45,034 nt of DNA, taken from NCBI GenBank assembly GCA_018222585.1, contig JAAFAB010000019.1, positions 1 through 45,034 of the forward strand, given 5' to 3'. A program made the translations under genes and the position numbers. Numbering within the stretch: position 1 is the stretch's first letter; each line of letters opens with the position of its first letter. This document shows positions 19,835-28,796 of the stretch, piece after piece. Origin of the DNA: Paracoccaceae bacterium (GTDB lineage: Bacteria > Pseudomonadota > Alphaproteobacteria > Rhodobacterales > Rhodobacteraceae). Under the pieces are notes generated by a model. The model had not been told where the DNA came from. It searched no databases and saw nothing but the letters and a program-made list of their open reading frames with translations.

Positions 19835-21634
19835 TCAGGCGGCGTCGGAACCGTCGGTGAACTGCAGACGCGCCAGCCGGGCGTAAAGCCCGCCCTGCGC
19901 CACCAGCTCGTCATGGCGGCCCTGGGCGACGATGCGCCCCGCCTCCATGACGATGATCCGGTCGGCCTGTTTCACCGTCGCCAGCCGGTGCGCGATGATC
20001 AGCGTGGTGCGGCCCTGGGAAACGGTCTCGATGGCGCCCTGCACCAACCGCTCGCTTTCGGCATCCAATGCCGAGGTGGCCTCGTCCAGCAGCAGCACCG
20101 GCGCGTCGCGCAGGATGGCGCGGGCGATGGCGATGCGCTGTTTCTGACCGCCCGACAGCATCACGCCGCGTTCGCCCACGGGGCTGTCGAAACCCTCGGG
20201 CAGGGCCTCGATGAAGCTTTCGGCGGCGGCGGCTCGGGCCGCGTCCAGCACGTCCTCGTCGCTGGCGCCGGGCCAGCCGAAGCGGATGTTCTCGCGCGCC
20301 GAGGCGGCGAAGATCACCGGATCCTGCGGCACCAGTGCGATCGAGCGGCGGAAGTCCGACCGGGTCATCTCGCGCAGGTCCACCCCGTCCAGCAGCACCC
20401 GGCCCGAGACCGGGTCGAAGAAGCGCAGAAGCAGCTGGATCAGCGTCGACTTGCCCGCCCCCGAGGGGCCGACCACGGCCACGGTCTCGCCCGGGCGGAT
20501 GGTCAGGTCGACCTGGTCCAGCGCGGCCGCGGCGGGGCGCGAAGGATAGAAGAACGAGACCCCCTCGAAGGTGATCTCTCCGCGTGCGGGGTCGGTCGGG
20601 GTGACGGGCTGGCGCGGATCCTTCACCGCGTCCTCGACCTGCAGCAGTTCGACCAGCCGCTCTGTGGCACCGGCGGCGCGCTGCAGCTCGGACCAGATTT
20701 CCGACAGCGCGGCGACGGAACCGGCAACCATCACCGCGTAGATGACGAATTGCACCAGCCCGCCGGTGGACATCTCGCCGGCCCGTACGTCGTTGGCCCC
20801 GATCCAGAGCACGCCCACGACCCCCGCGAAGACCAGGAAGATGACGATCATCGTCAGCACGGCGCGGGTGAGAATGCGCCGCATGGCCGAGCGGAAGCTT
20901 TCCTCGGTCACCCGGTCGAAGGCGGCGCGGCTCTGGCCTTCGTGGGTGAAGGCCTGCACGGTCTGCACCGACAGCAGCGCCTCGGAGGCATTGCCGGATG
21001 AGGCCGCGATCCAGTCCTGGTTCTCGCGGCTCAGCTTGCGAAGGCGGCGGCCCAGCGTCAGGATCGGCACCACCACCAGCGGCACGATCAGCAGCGCCAG
21101 CCCGGTCAGCTTGGCCGAGGTCAGCAGCATCATCACGAAGCCGCCGAAGAAGATCAGGATATTGCGCAGCGCGAGCGAGACGGAGGAGCCGATGACCGAC
21201 TGGATCAGCGTCGTGTCGGTGGTGATCCGGCTGAGGACCTCGCCGGTCATGGTCTTTTCGAAGAAGGCCGGGCTGAGGCCGATGACCCGCCCAAAGACCG
21301 CCTTGCGGATATCGGCCACGACGCGTTCGCCCAGCCGGGTGACCAGCGTGTAGCGCAGCCCCGTCCCCAGGGCGAGCAGCGCCGCGATACCGATGGCGGC
21401 GGCGAAATACTGGTTCAGCAGCTCGGCTGAGCCACCCTCGAAGTTGTCCACCACCCGGCGCACCGCCAGCGGCAGCACCAGCGAGACAGAGGCCGTCAGC
21501 ACCAGCGCCAGCAGGGCGCCGATCAACATGCCGCGATAGAGGCTGAGGAACGGCCAAAGCTCACCCAGGGCACCGACACGGCGCGAGGTCTCGCGATCCT
21601 GCAGGCTGGGGTCGGTCACGGGGCTACGGGCCAA
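19835..21634 (-). CDS. ABC transporter, fused transmembrane and ATPase domains (MsbA/lipid exporter-like)
   Basis: This 599-residue half-transporter has six membrane helices in residues about 30-330 and then the ATPase: Walker A GPSGAGKST, Q-loop VPQDPVIFA, signature LSGGQKQR, Walker B VLLLDEATSALD and the switch His in IIAHRLATV. A homodimer exporting lipids, drugs or peptides is expected; the substrate is unknown. No ATG fits. The best start is a TTG at 21634 with GAAGGA seven bases upstream, giving the typical length of about 600; a GTG at 21619 lacks a ribosome-binding site. The long open frame upstream of 21634 is antisense to the iron-sulfur subunit gene and is not coding. Confidence 0.88.
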   Translation of the reverse strand: MARSPVTDPSLQDRETSRRVGALGELWPFLSLYRGMLIGALLALVLTASVSLVLPLAVRRVVDNFEGGSAELLNQYFAAAIGIAALLALGTGLRYTLVTRLGERVVADIRKAVFGRVIGLSPAFFEKTMTGEVLSRITTDTTLIQSVIGSSVSLALRNILIFFGGFVMMLLTSAKLTGLALLIVPLVVVPILTLGRRLRKLSRENQDWIAASSGNASEALLSVQTVQAFTHEGQSRAAFDRVTEESFRSAMRRILTRAVLTMIVIFLVFAGVVGVLWIGANDVRAGEMSTGGLVQFVIYAVMVAGSVAALSEIWSELQRAAGATERLVELLQVEDAVKDPRQPVTPTDPARGEITFEGVSFFYPSRPAAAALDQVDLTIRPGETVAVVGPSGAGKSTLIQLLLRFFDPVSGRVLLDGVDLREMTRSDFRRSIALVPQDPVIFAASARENIRFGWPGASDEDVLDAARAAAAESFIEALPEGFDSPVGERGVMLSGGQKQRIAIARAILRDAPVLLLDEATSALDAESERLVQGAIETVSQGRTTLIIAHRLATVKQADRIIVMEAGRIVAQGRHDELVAQGGLYARLARLQFTDGSDAA

Positions 21635-21956
21635 GGGCTGTTCCTTCGATCTACCCCGGAGACGCGGAATGGCCGCCGGGCCAAGGGCTTCATGCCGCCC
21701 CCGCTCGCGGGGGTCAAGGCAGGGGTCAGGGCGGGGGGCGGAAATGCCGCGCCCTGACCGGTCCGGCCGTCCGCACCCGGCTGCCCGCGCAATGCACAGC
21801 CCGACAGGAAACTTGTGATGGCGTGGCTTTGGTGGCTCACTTTCTCTGGCGTTTTCCTCGAGGCCGCGACATTGTTCGTGCGCAAGTGAATATTCGGGGG
21901 CAGACTGGCCCCGAAGCAAGCACAGAGAGAGGCGCCCCAAAGCGCCCGGGGACGGG
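21635..21956. other. Divergent intergenic region between ABC exporter and molybdenum hydroxylase
   Basis: These 322 bases hold the promoters of both flanking genes, but no clear -35/-10 pair stands out. There is a GC hairpin (CCCCCGCTCGCGGGGG) near 21700-21715. The only coding signal is a 23-codon ORF at 21818-21889. Confidence 0.5.
21818..21889 (+). CDS. Possible 23-residue membrane miniprotein
   Basis: The ORF starts MAWLWWLTFSGVFLEA and ends with a basic tail (VRK). It is a single hydrophobic, Trp-rich segment able to span a membrane with a positive end. AGGAAAC lies six bases before the ATG. It sits 67 bases upstream of the molybdenum hydroxylase genes on the same strand. Nothing else supports translation, so this could be chance. 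Confidence 0.3.
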   Translation: MAWLWWLTFSGVFLEAATLFVRK

Positions 21957-22451
21957 ATGGTGCAAGACGAGCTAGAGCTCACGCTCAATGGCCGCGCGGT
22001 GACCTGCCGCGTGCCGGAAGGGTTGTCGCTGCTGGATCTTCTTCGCGAAGACCTGGGGCTGAACGGGCCGAAATACGGCTGCGGGCTGGCGCAATGCGGC
22101 GCCTGCACGGTGCTGGTCGACGGCGCGCCCGCCCGCGCCTGCGTGCTGCGCGCCAGGAAGGTCGCGGGCCGCGCCGTCACCACGCTGGAGGGCCTCGCCG
22201 ACCCCGAGACCGGCGCGCTGCATCCCCTGCAGCAGGCTTTCCTGTCGCGAGAGGGGGCGCAGTGCGGGTATTGCCTGAACGGCATGATCATGTCGGCCCG
22301 CGCGCTGCTGGATCGCATCCCCGACCCGACCGAGGACGAGATCCGCGCCGCCCTGCGTCACAACCTCTGCCGATGTGGCGCGCACCTGGAAATCGTCGCC
22401 TCGGTCCGCGAAGCCGCCCGGCTGATGCGCGAAGACGGAGGTGCGGCATGA
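21957..22451 (+). CDS. (2Fe-2S)-binding subunit of molybdenum hydroxylase (NicA/IorA-like)
   Basis: This 164-residue protein carries two [2Fe-2S] clusters. A plant-ferredoxin-type set is found in YGCGLAQCGACTVLVDG with a further Cys in ARACVLRA. A C-terminal set is found in GAQCGYCLNGMIMSA and HNLCRCGAH. It passes electrons from the molybdenum site of the large subunit to the cytochrome domain. The length and two-gene layout match nicotinate dehydrogenase NicA and isoquinoline oxidoreductase alpha subunits. The last bases overlap the start of the large subunit (ATGA), indicating fixed stoichiometry. No FAD subunit gene is present. Confidence 0.92.
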   Translation: MVQDELELTLNGRAVTCRVPEGLSLLDLLREDLGLNGPKYGCGLAQCGACTVLVDGAPARACVLRARKVAGRAVTTLEGLADPETGALHPLQQAFLSREGAQCGYCLNGMIMSARALLDRIPDPTEDEIRAALRHNLCRCGAHLEIVASVREAARLMREDGGAA

Positions 22452-25400
22452 CCTGCGCGCTCTCCATCGGCAAGGGGACCGACCTCTACATCACGCTCAC
22501 CCCAGACGGGCAGGCCACCGGCTACAACGGCCATGTCGACCTCGGCACCGGAATCGAGATCGCCCTGGCGCAGATCGTCGCCGAGGAGCTGGACTTGCCG
22601 CTTTCGGCCGTCGCGATCCGCCTCGGCAACACCGCCGAGACGCCAAACCAGGGCCCGACCATCGCCTCGGAGACGATCCAGGTCGCTGCCCGGCCCCTGC
22701 GCCTTGCCGCCGCTCAGGCCCGCAGCTGGCTGGTCACGCAGGCCGCCCTGCGTCTCGACGCCCCCGCCCCCGAGATCGAGACCCGCGACGGCGCCTGCCA
22801 CTGGTCCGGCCAGTCCCTGCCCTATGCCGCCCTGCTGCAGAACCACGCCGAGCGGCTTGAGCTGGACGAGGACCAGCCGGTCAAGGACCCCGCCCTCTAC
22901 CGGGTCGTCGGCCAGCCCGCCGGGCGCCGCGATCTCGAGGCCAAGCTGCGCGGGGAACACGAGTTCATCCAGGATGTCCGCATCCCCGGCATGATCCACG
23001 GCCATGTCATCCGTCCACCCTACGCGGGACGGGACTCGGGCGATTTCATCGGGCGCTCGCTGGCGGGATACGACGAAAGCTCGGTCCGCCACATGCCGGG
23101 TTTCCTCGGCATCCACCGCGAGGCCGATTTCCTTGCCGTGCTGGCCCGGACCGCGCCAGAGGCGCGCGCCATCGCCGAGGCGCTGAAGGTCGACTGGCAC
23201 CTGCCCCCGCCCCTGCCCTGGATGGACGAGATCGTCGAGACGCTGAAGGATCAGCCCTCGACCCCGCGCCTGCTGGTCGAGAGCGGCGATATCGAGACGG
23301 GGCTGGCCGAGGCCGAAACCCGGCTGGATCGCCGATATGTCTGGCCCTGGCACCTGCATGGCTCCATCGGGCCCTCCTGCGCCGTGGCGGACTGGAACGA
23401 GGGCACGCCGGTGGTCTGGTCGGGCACCCAGAACCCGCACATGCTGCGCGGCGATCTCGCGGTGCTGGTCGGCCTGCCGGACGAACAGATCGAGATCCGC
23501 CGCCATCAGGCCGCCGGCTGCTATGGCCGCAACTGCGCCGATGACGTGGCCGGCGATGCGCTGCTGCTCTCGCGTGCCTGCGGGCGGCCGGTGCGGGTGC
23601 AACTGACGCGCGCACAGGAAACCCTGTGGGAACCCAAGGGCGCCGCGCAGCTGATGGAGATCCGGGGCGGCACGAAGGCCGGCGACCTGCACGCCTATGA
23701 CTTCGCCAGCTGGTACCCCTCGAACCGCGGCCCCAACCTGGCACTGCTGCTGACCGGCCGGATCTCGCCCGAGCCGCGGCCCGACACCATGGGCGACCGC
23801 ACCGCCGTGCCGCCCTATCGCATCCCGAACGCACGTATCGTGGCGCATGACATGGCCCCCATCGTGCGGGCGTCGTGGCTGCGCGGCGTCTCGGCCCTGC
23901 CCAATACCTTCGCCCATGAAAGCTACATGGACGAACTGGCCCATGAGGCGGGCGAAGATCCCGTGGCCTTCCGCCTGCGCCAGATGGACGACCCCCGCCA
24001 GGCCGAGCTGGTGAAGAAAACTGCAGAGGACGCCGGCTGGCAGGCACAATCGGGCCCCCGCCTGCGCCGCGAGGGGCGCATGGCCTATGGCCAGGGCTTC
24101 GCCTTCGCCACCTATGTCCACGGCCCCTTCCCCGGCGTGGCCGCGGCCTCGGCCGCCTGGGTGGTGGACGTGGCGGTGGATTGCGAGACCGGCGAGGTCA
24201 CCCTCTCCCGCGTCTTCGTCGGCCAGGATCAGGGGCTGGTGATCAACCCCGACGGGGTGCGCCAGCAGATCCATGGCAACGTGATCCAGACGGCCAGCCG
24301 GGTGCTGGCCGAAGAAGTCTCCTTCGACGAGATCCGGGTGAGCGACCAGAGCTTCGCCGACTATCCGATCACCACCTTCCCGCAGCTGCCAGAGGTGCAG
24401 ACGATGGTGGTCGCGCGCCCCGGGGACCCGCCCCTCGGCGTCGGCGAGAGCGCCGCCGTGCCCGCCGCCGCCGCCATCGCCAATGCGATCTTCGACGCCA
24501 CCGGCGTAAGGATGCGCGAAGTGCCCTTCACGCCCGAGAAGATGCGCGCCGCCATGGGGGTCAGCTCCGCCCCCGAGGCTCCGGCCCTGCCCGCACCGGA
24601 CCGCCGCCCGCTGAAGGCGAAGCTGGTGGCGGGGGCCATCGGATTGATGGGCCTCGCCGGCCTCGGCGCCGTCTCCCTGCCCTTGGCCCGGGCCATCGCG
24701 CCGGTGGTGCCCTCGGTCTCGGCCTCCGCCGAAGAGCTGGCGCGCGGTCAGATGCTGTTCGCGGCCGGCAACTGCGCGTCTTGCCATACCGCGCCCGGCG
24801 GCGCGCCGAACGCGGGTGGCAAGCCGATCGAGACACCCTTCGGCACGGTCTACTCGACCAACCTGACCCCCGACCCGGAAACCGGCCTGGGCCGCTGGTC
24901 CTTCCCGGCCTTCGCCCGCGCCATGCGCAAGGGTATCAGCCGCGACGGGCGCAACCTTTACCCCGCCTTCCCCTATACCTCCTTCGCGGGCATGGAAGAG
25001 GCCGACCTGAAAGCCCTCTACGCCTATTTGCAAAACCTCGACCCGGTGTTTGCAAAGACGCCTGAGGCACAGATGCAGGTACCACGCCCCGCCATGGCCG
25101 CCTGGAACCTGCTGACCCCCAGGGCCACGGCCACGGTCGCAGATCCCGCGCAGGATGCGCTTTGGAACCGGGGCCGCTACCTGGTCGAGACCGTCGGCCA
25201 CTGCTCGGCCTGCCACAGTCCACGCAACGCGCTCGGCGCCGAGGATCCCCGACAGGCCCTGCGCGGCGCCACCATCCGGGACTGGTTCGCCCCGGCGCTG
25301 GCCGGTCCCGAGGCAGGCGCCCGTGGCTGGGATGTCGACAGCCTGACCACCTACCTCGCCACCGGCACGGCGCCTGGCCTGTCGGCGGCCTCCGGCCCCA

Positions 25401-25810
25401 TGGCCGAGGTCATCGCGGGCACGTCGCAACTGCCCGGAGACGATCTGCGCGCCATGGCGACCTATCTGGCCTCTCTGGCCGAGGGGACTGCCGCGCCATC
25501 GGCCCCGGCCATGCAACCACTGCCCGACCGCATCCACCGACTTTACGAAAGCGCCTGCGCCAGCTGCCACGAACCTGCCTTCGACGGCATGGTGAGCGCG
25601 GCTCAGGTGCCGCTCTCGCAGGCGCCGGCGCTGCGGGCCCCCGGCCCGGAAACCGCCCGGACGGTGATCCGCGAGGGTCTGCGGGCCCCGGATGGCACGG
25701 CGCTGCGCGACATGCCGGGCTTCGCCGCCGAACTGTCGGACAGCGACATCGCGGCTCTGGCCCGCTACCTGCGTGCCCGCTATGCCCCGGAGCTGTCCGA
25801 GTGGGACTAG
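22448..25810 (+). CDS. Molybdopterin large subunit fused to triheme cytochrome c (NicB-like hydroxylase)
   Basis: This 1120-residue fusion has a molybdopterin cytosine dinucleotide-type catalytic region over residues 1 to about 700, ending with LGVGESAAVPAAAAIANAIF, which holds the catalytic Glu of xanthine-oxidase-family enzymes. A membrane segment follows at about 725-745 (VAGAIGLMGLAGLGAVSLPLA), then three c-type heme sites: CASCH (776-780), CSACH (919-923) and CASCH (1037-1041). This is the architecture of Pseudomonas nicotinate dehydrogenase NicB, where electrons go to the respiratory chain rather than to NAD. The substrate here is probably an N-heterocycle or aldehyde but is not established; no nicotinate pathway genes are nearby. 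It starts at 22448 by ATGA overlap with the Fe-S subunit. Confidence 0.9.
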   Translation: MTCALSIGKGTDLYITLTPDGQATGYNGHVDLGTGIEIALAQIVAEELDLPLSAVAIRLGNTAETPNQGPTIASETIQVAARPLRLAAAQARSWLVTQAALRLDAPAPEIETRDGACHWSGQSLPYAALLQNHAERLELDEDQPVKDPALYRVVGQPAGRRDLEAKLRGEHEFIQDVRIPGMIHGHVIRPPYAGRDSGDFIGRSLAGYDESSVRHMPGFLGIHREADFLAVLARTAPEARAIAEALKVDWHLPPPLPWMDEIVETLKDQPSTPRLLVESGDIETGLAEAETRLDRRYVWPWHLHGSIGPSCAVADWNEGTPVVWSGTQNPHMLRGDLAVLVGLPDEQIEIRRHQAAGCYGRNCADDVAGDALLLSRACGRPVRVQLTRAQETLWEPKGAAQLMEIRGGTKAGDLHAYDFASWYPSNRGPNLALLLTGRISPEPRPDTMGDRTAVPPYRIPNARIVAHDMAPIVRASWLRGVSALPNTFAHESYMDELAHEAGEDPVAFRLRQMDDPRQAELVKKTAEDAGWQAQSGPRLRREGRMAYGQGFAFATYVHGPFPGVAAASAAWVVDVAVDCETGEVTLSRVFVGQDQGLVINPDGVRQQIHGNVIQTASRVLAEEVSFDEIRVSDQSFADYPITTFPQLPEVQTMVVARPGDPPLGVGESAAVPAAAAIANAIFDATGVRMREVPFTPEKMRAAMGVSSAPEAPALPAPDRRPLKAKLVAGAIGLMGLAGLGAVSLPLARAIAPVVPSVSASAEELARGQMLFAAGNCASCHTAPGGAPNAGGKPIETPFGTVYSTNLTPDPETGLGRWSFPAFARAMRKGISRDGRNLYPAFPYTSFAGMEEADLKALYAYLQNLDPVFAKTPEAQMQVPRPAMAAWNLLTPRATATVADPAQDALWNRGRYLVETVGHCSACHSPRNALGAEDPRQALRGATIRDWFAPALAGPEAGARGWDVDSLTTYLATGTAPGLSAASGPMAEVIAGTSQLPGDDLRAMATYLASLAEGTAAPSAPAMQPLPDRIHRLYESACASCHEPAFDGMVSAAQVPLSQAPALRAPGPETARTVIREGLRAPDGTALRDMPGFAAELSDSDIAALARYLRARYAPELSEWD

Positions 25811-25814
25811 GAGG

Positions 25815-27032
25815 TCAGCCGGCGGGCGCTTCCACCAGGATACCGGTGAGGACCTCGGCCAGGCGGGCGATCTCCTCGTCTTCGGTCAGGTAGCTGACCG
25901 AAGCGCGGCAGACTGCCCTGCCGGGGGTGCCGAAACCGGCATAGGGCGCCACCTGGGCCGGCATCGCCTTGATCAGGATATCACGCTGCGCCAGCGCGTG
26001 CTGGATCTTGGTCGGACAGAGCGCCGGGTGGTGGAAGGTGGTGATATGGCTCTCGGGCGGGCCCTCTTCGCGCAGCACAAGGCCGGGGATCTGCGACAGG
26101 GCGGCCCTCAGGGCGGCGCTACGTTCAAGCACCCTCTCGCGGATCGCCTCGGCCCCCAGCCGGTTGGCCAGCGCCAGCGCCGCCCCCAGCCCTAGACGCA
26201 GGCCCGGAGAGAATTCCGCCGCCTCCAGCCGCCCGGCATCGCTGCGCAGCACGATGCCGCCGGTCACCGCCGAGGCCGCGTGCAGGTTCAGCGCGAAGGG
26301 CCGCAGCCCGTCCAGGATGCCCTCGCGGACATACAGAATGCCGGTGCCCTTGGGGCCGCGCAGGGACTTGCGGCCGGGGAAGGTCAGCACGTCGCAGCCG
26401 ATCCGGGCCACGTCGACGGGCAGCACCCCGGCCGCCTGGGCGGCATCGACGAAATAGGGAATGCCATGGGCCCGGGCCAGCCGCCCGACCGTTTCGACCG
26501 GAGCGGCATGGCCGAGATGGGCACCGATCCAGGTGACGGCGATCAGCCGCAGCCGGGCGTCGATCATCTGTGACAGGCCCGAGACATCCATGCGGCCGTC
26601 CGCCAGCTCGGGGATCCGTTCCAGCCGGGCGCCGACACGGGCGCATTCCTGCGCCAGGGTCAGCACGTTGCCCCCCCATTCGCCCGAGCTGACCAGCACC
26701 CGGTCGCCGGGGCGCAGGGCCGGCAAGGCAGCCAAGGCGGCGTTCCAGCCATCGGCGTTGCCGGTGGTGAAGGCGATCTCGGAGGGCGTGGCGCCGATCA
26801 GCCGCGCCGCCTCCTCGCGGGCGTCCTCGATATCGGCGGCCACGTCGAGCGCGGCGGCACTGGAATCGCTGCGCAACTCGCGGGCGAGATGGTCCTGCAG
26901 GGCCGTGGCGACCTCATCGGGCAGCAGCCCGCTGCCGGCAGAGTTGAAATGCACAACACCCGGCAGGGCCGGCGTGGCCCGGCGCAGCGCGGCCACATCC
27001 AGGCCGTGACCCTGCGGCAAACTCGTCAACAT
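25815..27032 (-). CDS. Class V aminotransferase / cysteine desulfurase-like PLP enzyme
   Basis: This 405-residue protein has the class V fold-type I pattern: VVHFNSAGSGLLPDEV at the N terminus, FVDAAQAAGVLPVDV (the PLP-ring Asp with nearby Gln/Ala) and LTFPGRKSLRGPKGTGILYV with the PLP-binding Lys. It resembles SufS/kynureninase-like members annotated only as class V aminotransferases; no active-site Cys loop typical of a true desulfurase is obvious. The start at 27032 has AAGGTGGG eight bases upstream. It ends 4 bases from the convergent NicB-like gene and lies 126 bases downstream of the acyl-CoA dehydrogenase on the same strand, so membership in that operon is possible but not shown. Confidence 0.82.
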   Translation of the reverse strand: MLTSLPQGHGLDVAALRRATPALPGVVHFNSAGSGLLPDEVATALQDHLARELRSDSSAAALDVAADIEDAREEAARLIGATPSEIAFTTGNADGWNAALAALPALRPGDRVLVSSGEWGGNVLTLAQECARVGARLERIPELADGRMDVSGLSQMIDARLRLIAVTWIGAHLGHAAPVETVGRLARAHGIPYFVDAAQAAGVLPVDVARIGCDVLTFPGRKSLRGPKGTGILYVREGILDGLRPFALNLHAASAVTGGIVLRSDAGRLEAAEFSPGLRLGLGAALALANRLGAEAIRERVLERSAALRAALSQIPGLVLREEGPPESHITTFHHPALCPTKIQHALAQRDILIKAMPAQVAPYAGFGTPGRAVCRASVSYLTEDEEIARLAEVLTGILVEAPAG

Positions 27033-27158
27033 AGGAAACCCACCTTGCAATCGCGATCGTGACACCATTCCGGTGGCAGTTCACGCGATGATCCCGCCCG
27101 GTTCAAGAACCTTTTCAAGGTACCTTTACGTCCGGTGCCGGTAGTCCCTGCAACATGT

Positions 27159-28796
27159 TCAGCCGCGCTCCTCCAGCAGCTCGGGCGGCAGGGCGCAGGC
27201 GGTTTCAACAGCGGTCATCTCGGATCCGGCGAAATGCAGGTGATACCGCGCCCAGGTCGCCCCACGGGGGCCAAGCGCGGAGAGGCGCGTGGCCAGCAGG
27301 GCCGAGGTGGCGGCGAAACCGGCCCGCAGGAAGCCGTCCGCCTGTCCCAGCAGATGCTCCATCGGCGCCCCGGCGCCCGCGATGCGGCAAGCCAGCGCCT
27401 CGAAGCGGTCGAGCACCTCCGACGCCTCGCCAGCCCCGGCCGGGCCGGCGGCCAGCTCGGCCCGCGCGGCGCCGAGGAAGGCGGCGAGGCTTGCGCCCTC
27501 GTCCTTGAGCACACGCCGCAGCAGGAAGTCCTGCGCCTGGATGCCCGTGGTACCCTCGTAGATGGTGATGATCCGCGCGTCACGCAGGTAGCGCTCGGCG
27601 GGCCATTCCCGCGTGTAGCCCGCCCCACCCAGCACCTGCAGGGCGCCCGAGGCGGCCTCGAAGGCCAGTTCGCCACCGAAGTTCTTGGCCAGTGGCAGAA
27701 GGAACCCCTGACGCAGCGCGGCCCGGGGATCTCCGTCCCGGGCCTGGTCGGCGGTGACGGCGGCCTCCAGCACCAGCGCGACCAGCAGCGCCGCCCGCGC
27801 TTCCAGGTGCAGCAGCTGTCGGCGCACGTCGGGATGGGTCAGCAACGGCACCGGCGGCACATCGGGGGCACCGCCCTGCAGCCGCTCGCCCGCGTAGCGG
27901 CGGGCCAGCGCGGCCGAGCGCAGGGCGATCCCCGCCCCCTGGCAGCCGGTTTGCAGGCGCATCAGCTCGATCATGTGGAAGAGCGCCGAGAGACCCCGCC
28001 CGGGTGCACCCAGCATCCGCGCCTCGGCCCCCTCGAAGGACATCACGCAGGTCGGAGAACCATGCAGGCCCAGCTTCTCCTCGATCCGTTCCAGGCGGAT
28101 GGCATTGCGCTCGCCACTGTCCAGCACGTCGGGCACCAGGAACAGCGACAGCCCCCGCGTCCCCTCTTCCGGCGCGCCGGTGCGGGCCAGGCAGAGGTGC
28201 CCGATCCGCGGGGTCATGTCCTGATCCCCGAAGGAGATCCAGCATTTCTGACCGGAGATACGCCAGTGATCGCCCGCCGGCACGGCACGGGTGCGGATCC
28301 TGCCCACGTCCGACCCCGCGTCGGGTTCCGAGATGCAGATCGTCGCCGCCCATTCGCCCGAGGCGAGTTTCGGCGCCCAGACCGCCGCCAACTCGGGCGC
28401 CGTGGCCAGCAGGCAGTGGGCGGCGGCGCGGGTCGAGCCGGCCAGCATCATGAAGGGCATTGCCGCGCCCTCGAACCCCAGCGACGCGGCGGCGTGCAAG
28501 GCGGTCGGCAGCCCCTGCCCGCCGACCTCTTCTGGCAGATCCGCGGCCAGCCAGCCATCCGCGCCAAGCCGCGCGAAGGCGGCGCCATAGCCCTCGGGCG
28601 TGCGCAGCCGCCCCGCCTCGATCCGGCAGCCCTCGGCATCGGCCCGGGCCGCGAGCGGTTCCAGCAGGTCTTCGCCCAGACGCCAAGCCTCGGAGAGGAT
28701 CATGGCGGTGTCCTCCGCCTCCAGTCCCGCCGCCGCCGCCAGCTCGCTCCAGCCCGGCGTCGCCTGCAGCAGGCCCGCAACCAGCGAGGCGCTCAT
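27159..28796 (-). CDS. Acyl-CoA dehydrogenase, candidate phenylpropanoyl-CoA dehydrogenase
   Basis: This 545-residue flavoprotein has ACAD features: ICISEPDAGSDVGRIRTRA (FAD/substrate loop), ISGQKCWISFGDQDM and the C-terminal catalytic-Glu segment IITIYEGTTGIQAQDFLLRR. It oxidises an acyl-CoA to the enoyl-CoA, feeding electrons to ETF. The ATG overlaps the SDR stop (ATGA), and the SDR gene follows feruloyl-CoA synthase. By analogy with HcaD of Acinetobacter it may convert dihydrohydroxycinnamoyl-CoA to hydroxycinnamoyl-CoA; that is inference from context. The N-terminal 30 residues are more variable than in FadE-type enzymes. Confidence 0.86.
   Translation of the reverse strand: MSASLVAGLLQATPGWSELAAAAGLEAEDTAMILSEAWRLGEDLLEPLAARADAEGCRIEAGRLRTPEGYGAAFARLGADGWLAADLPEEVGGQGLPTALHAAASLGFEGAAMPFMMLAGSTRAAAHCLLATAPELAAVWAPKLASGEWAATICISEPDAGSDVGRIRTRAVPAGDHWRISGQKCWISFGDQDMTPRIGHLCLARTGAPEEGTRGLSLFLVPDVLDSGERNAIRLERIEEKLGLHGSPTCVMSFEGAEARMLGAPGRGLSALFHMIELMRLQTGCQGAGIALRSAALARRYAGERLQGGAPDVPPVPLLTHPDVRRQLLHLEARAALLVALVLEAAVTADQARDGDPRAALRQGFLLPLAKNFGGELAFEAASGALQVLGGAGYTREWPAERYLRDARIITIYEGTTGIQAQDFLLRRVLKDEGASLAAFLGAARAELAAGPAGAGEASEVLDRFEALACRIAGAGAPMEHLLGQADGFLRAGFAATSALLATRLSALGPRGATWARYHLHFAGSEMTAVETACALPPELLEERG

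Noticed and set aside
21635..22318. Upstream extension of the ABC exporter frame
   Set aside because: It runs antisense through the iron-sulfur subunit gene; a TTG start at 21634 with a good ribosome-binding site gives the normal length.
22358..25570. Long minus-strand ORF (1070 codons) opposite the NicB-like gene
   Set aside because: It is antisense to a gene with clear molybdenum and heme motifs; its translation is low in recognisable motifs and arises from GC-rich codon bias.
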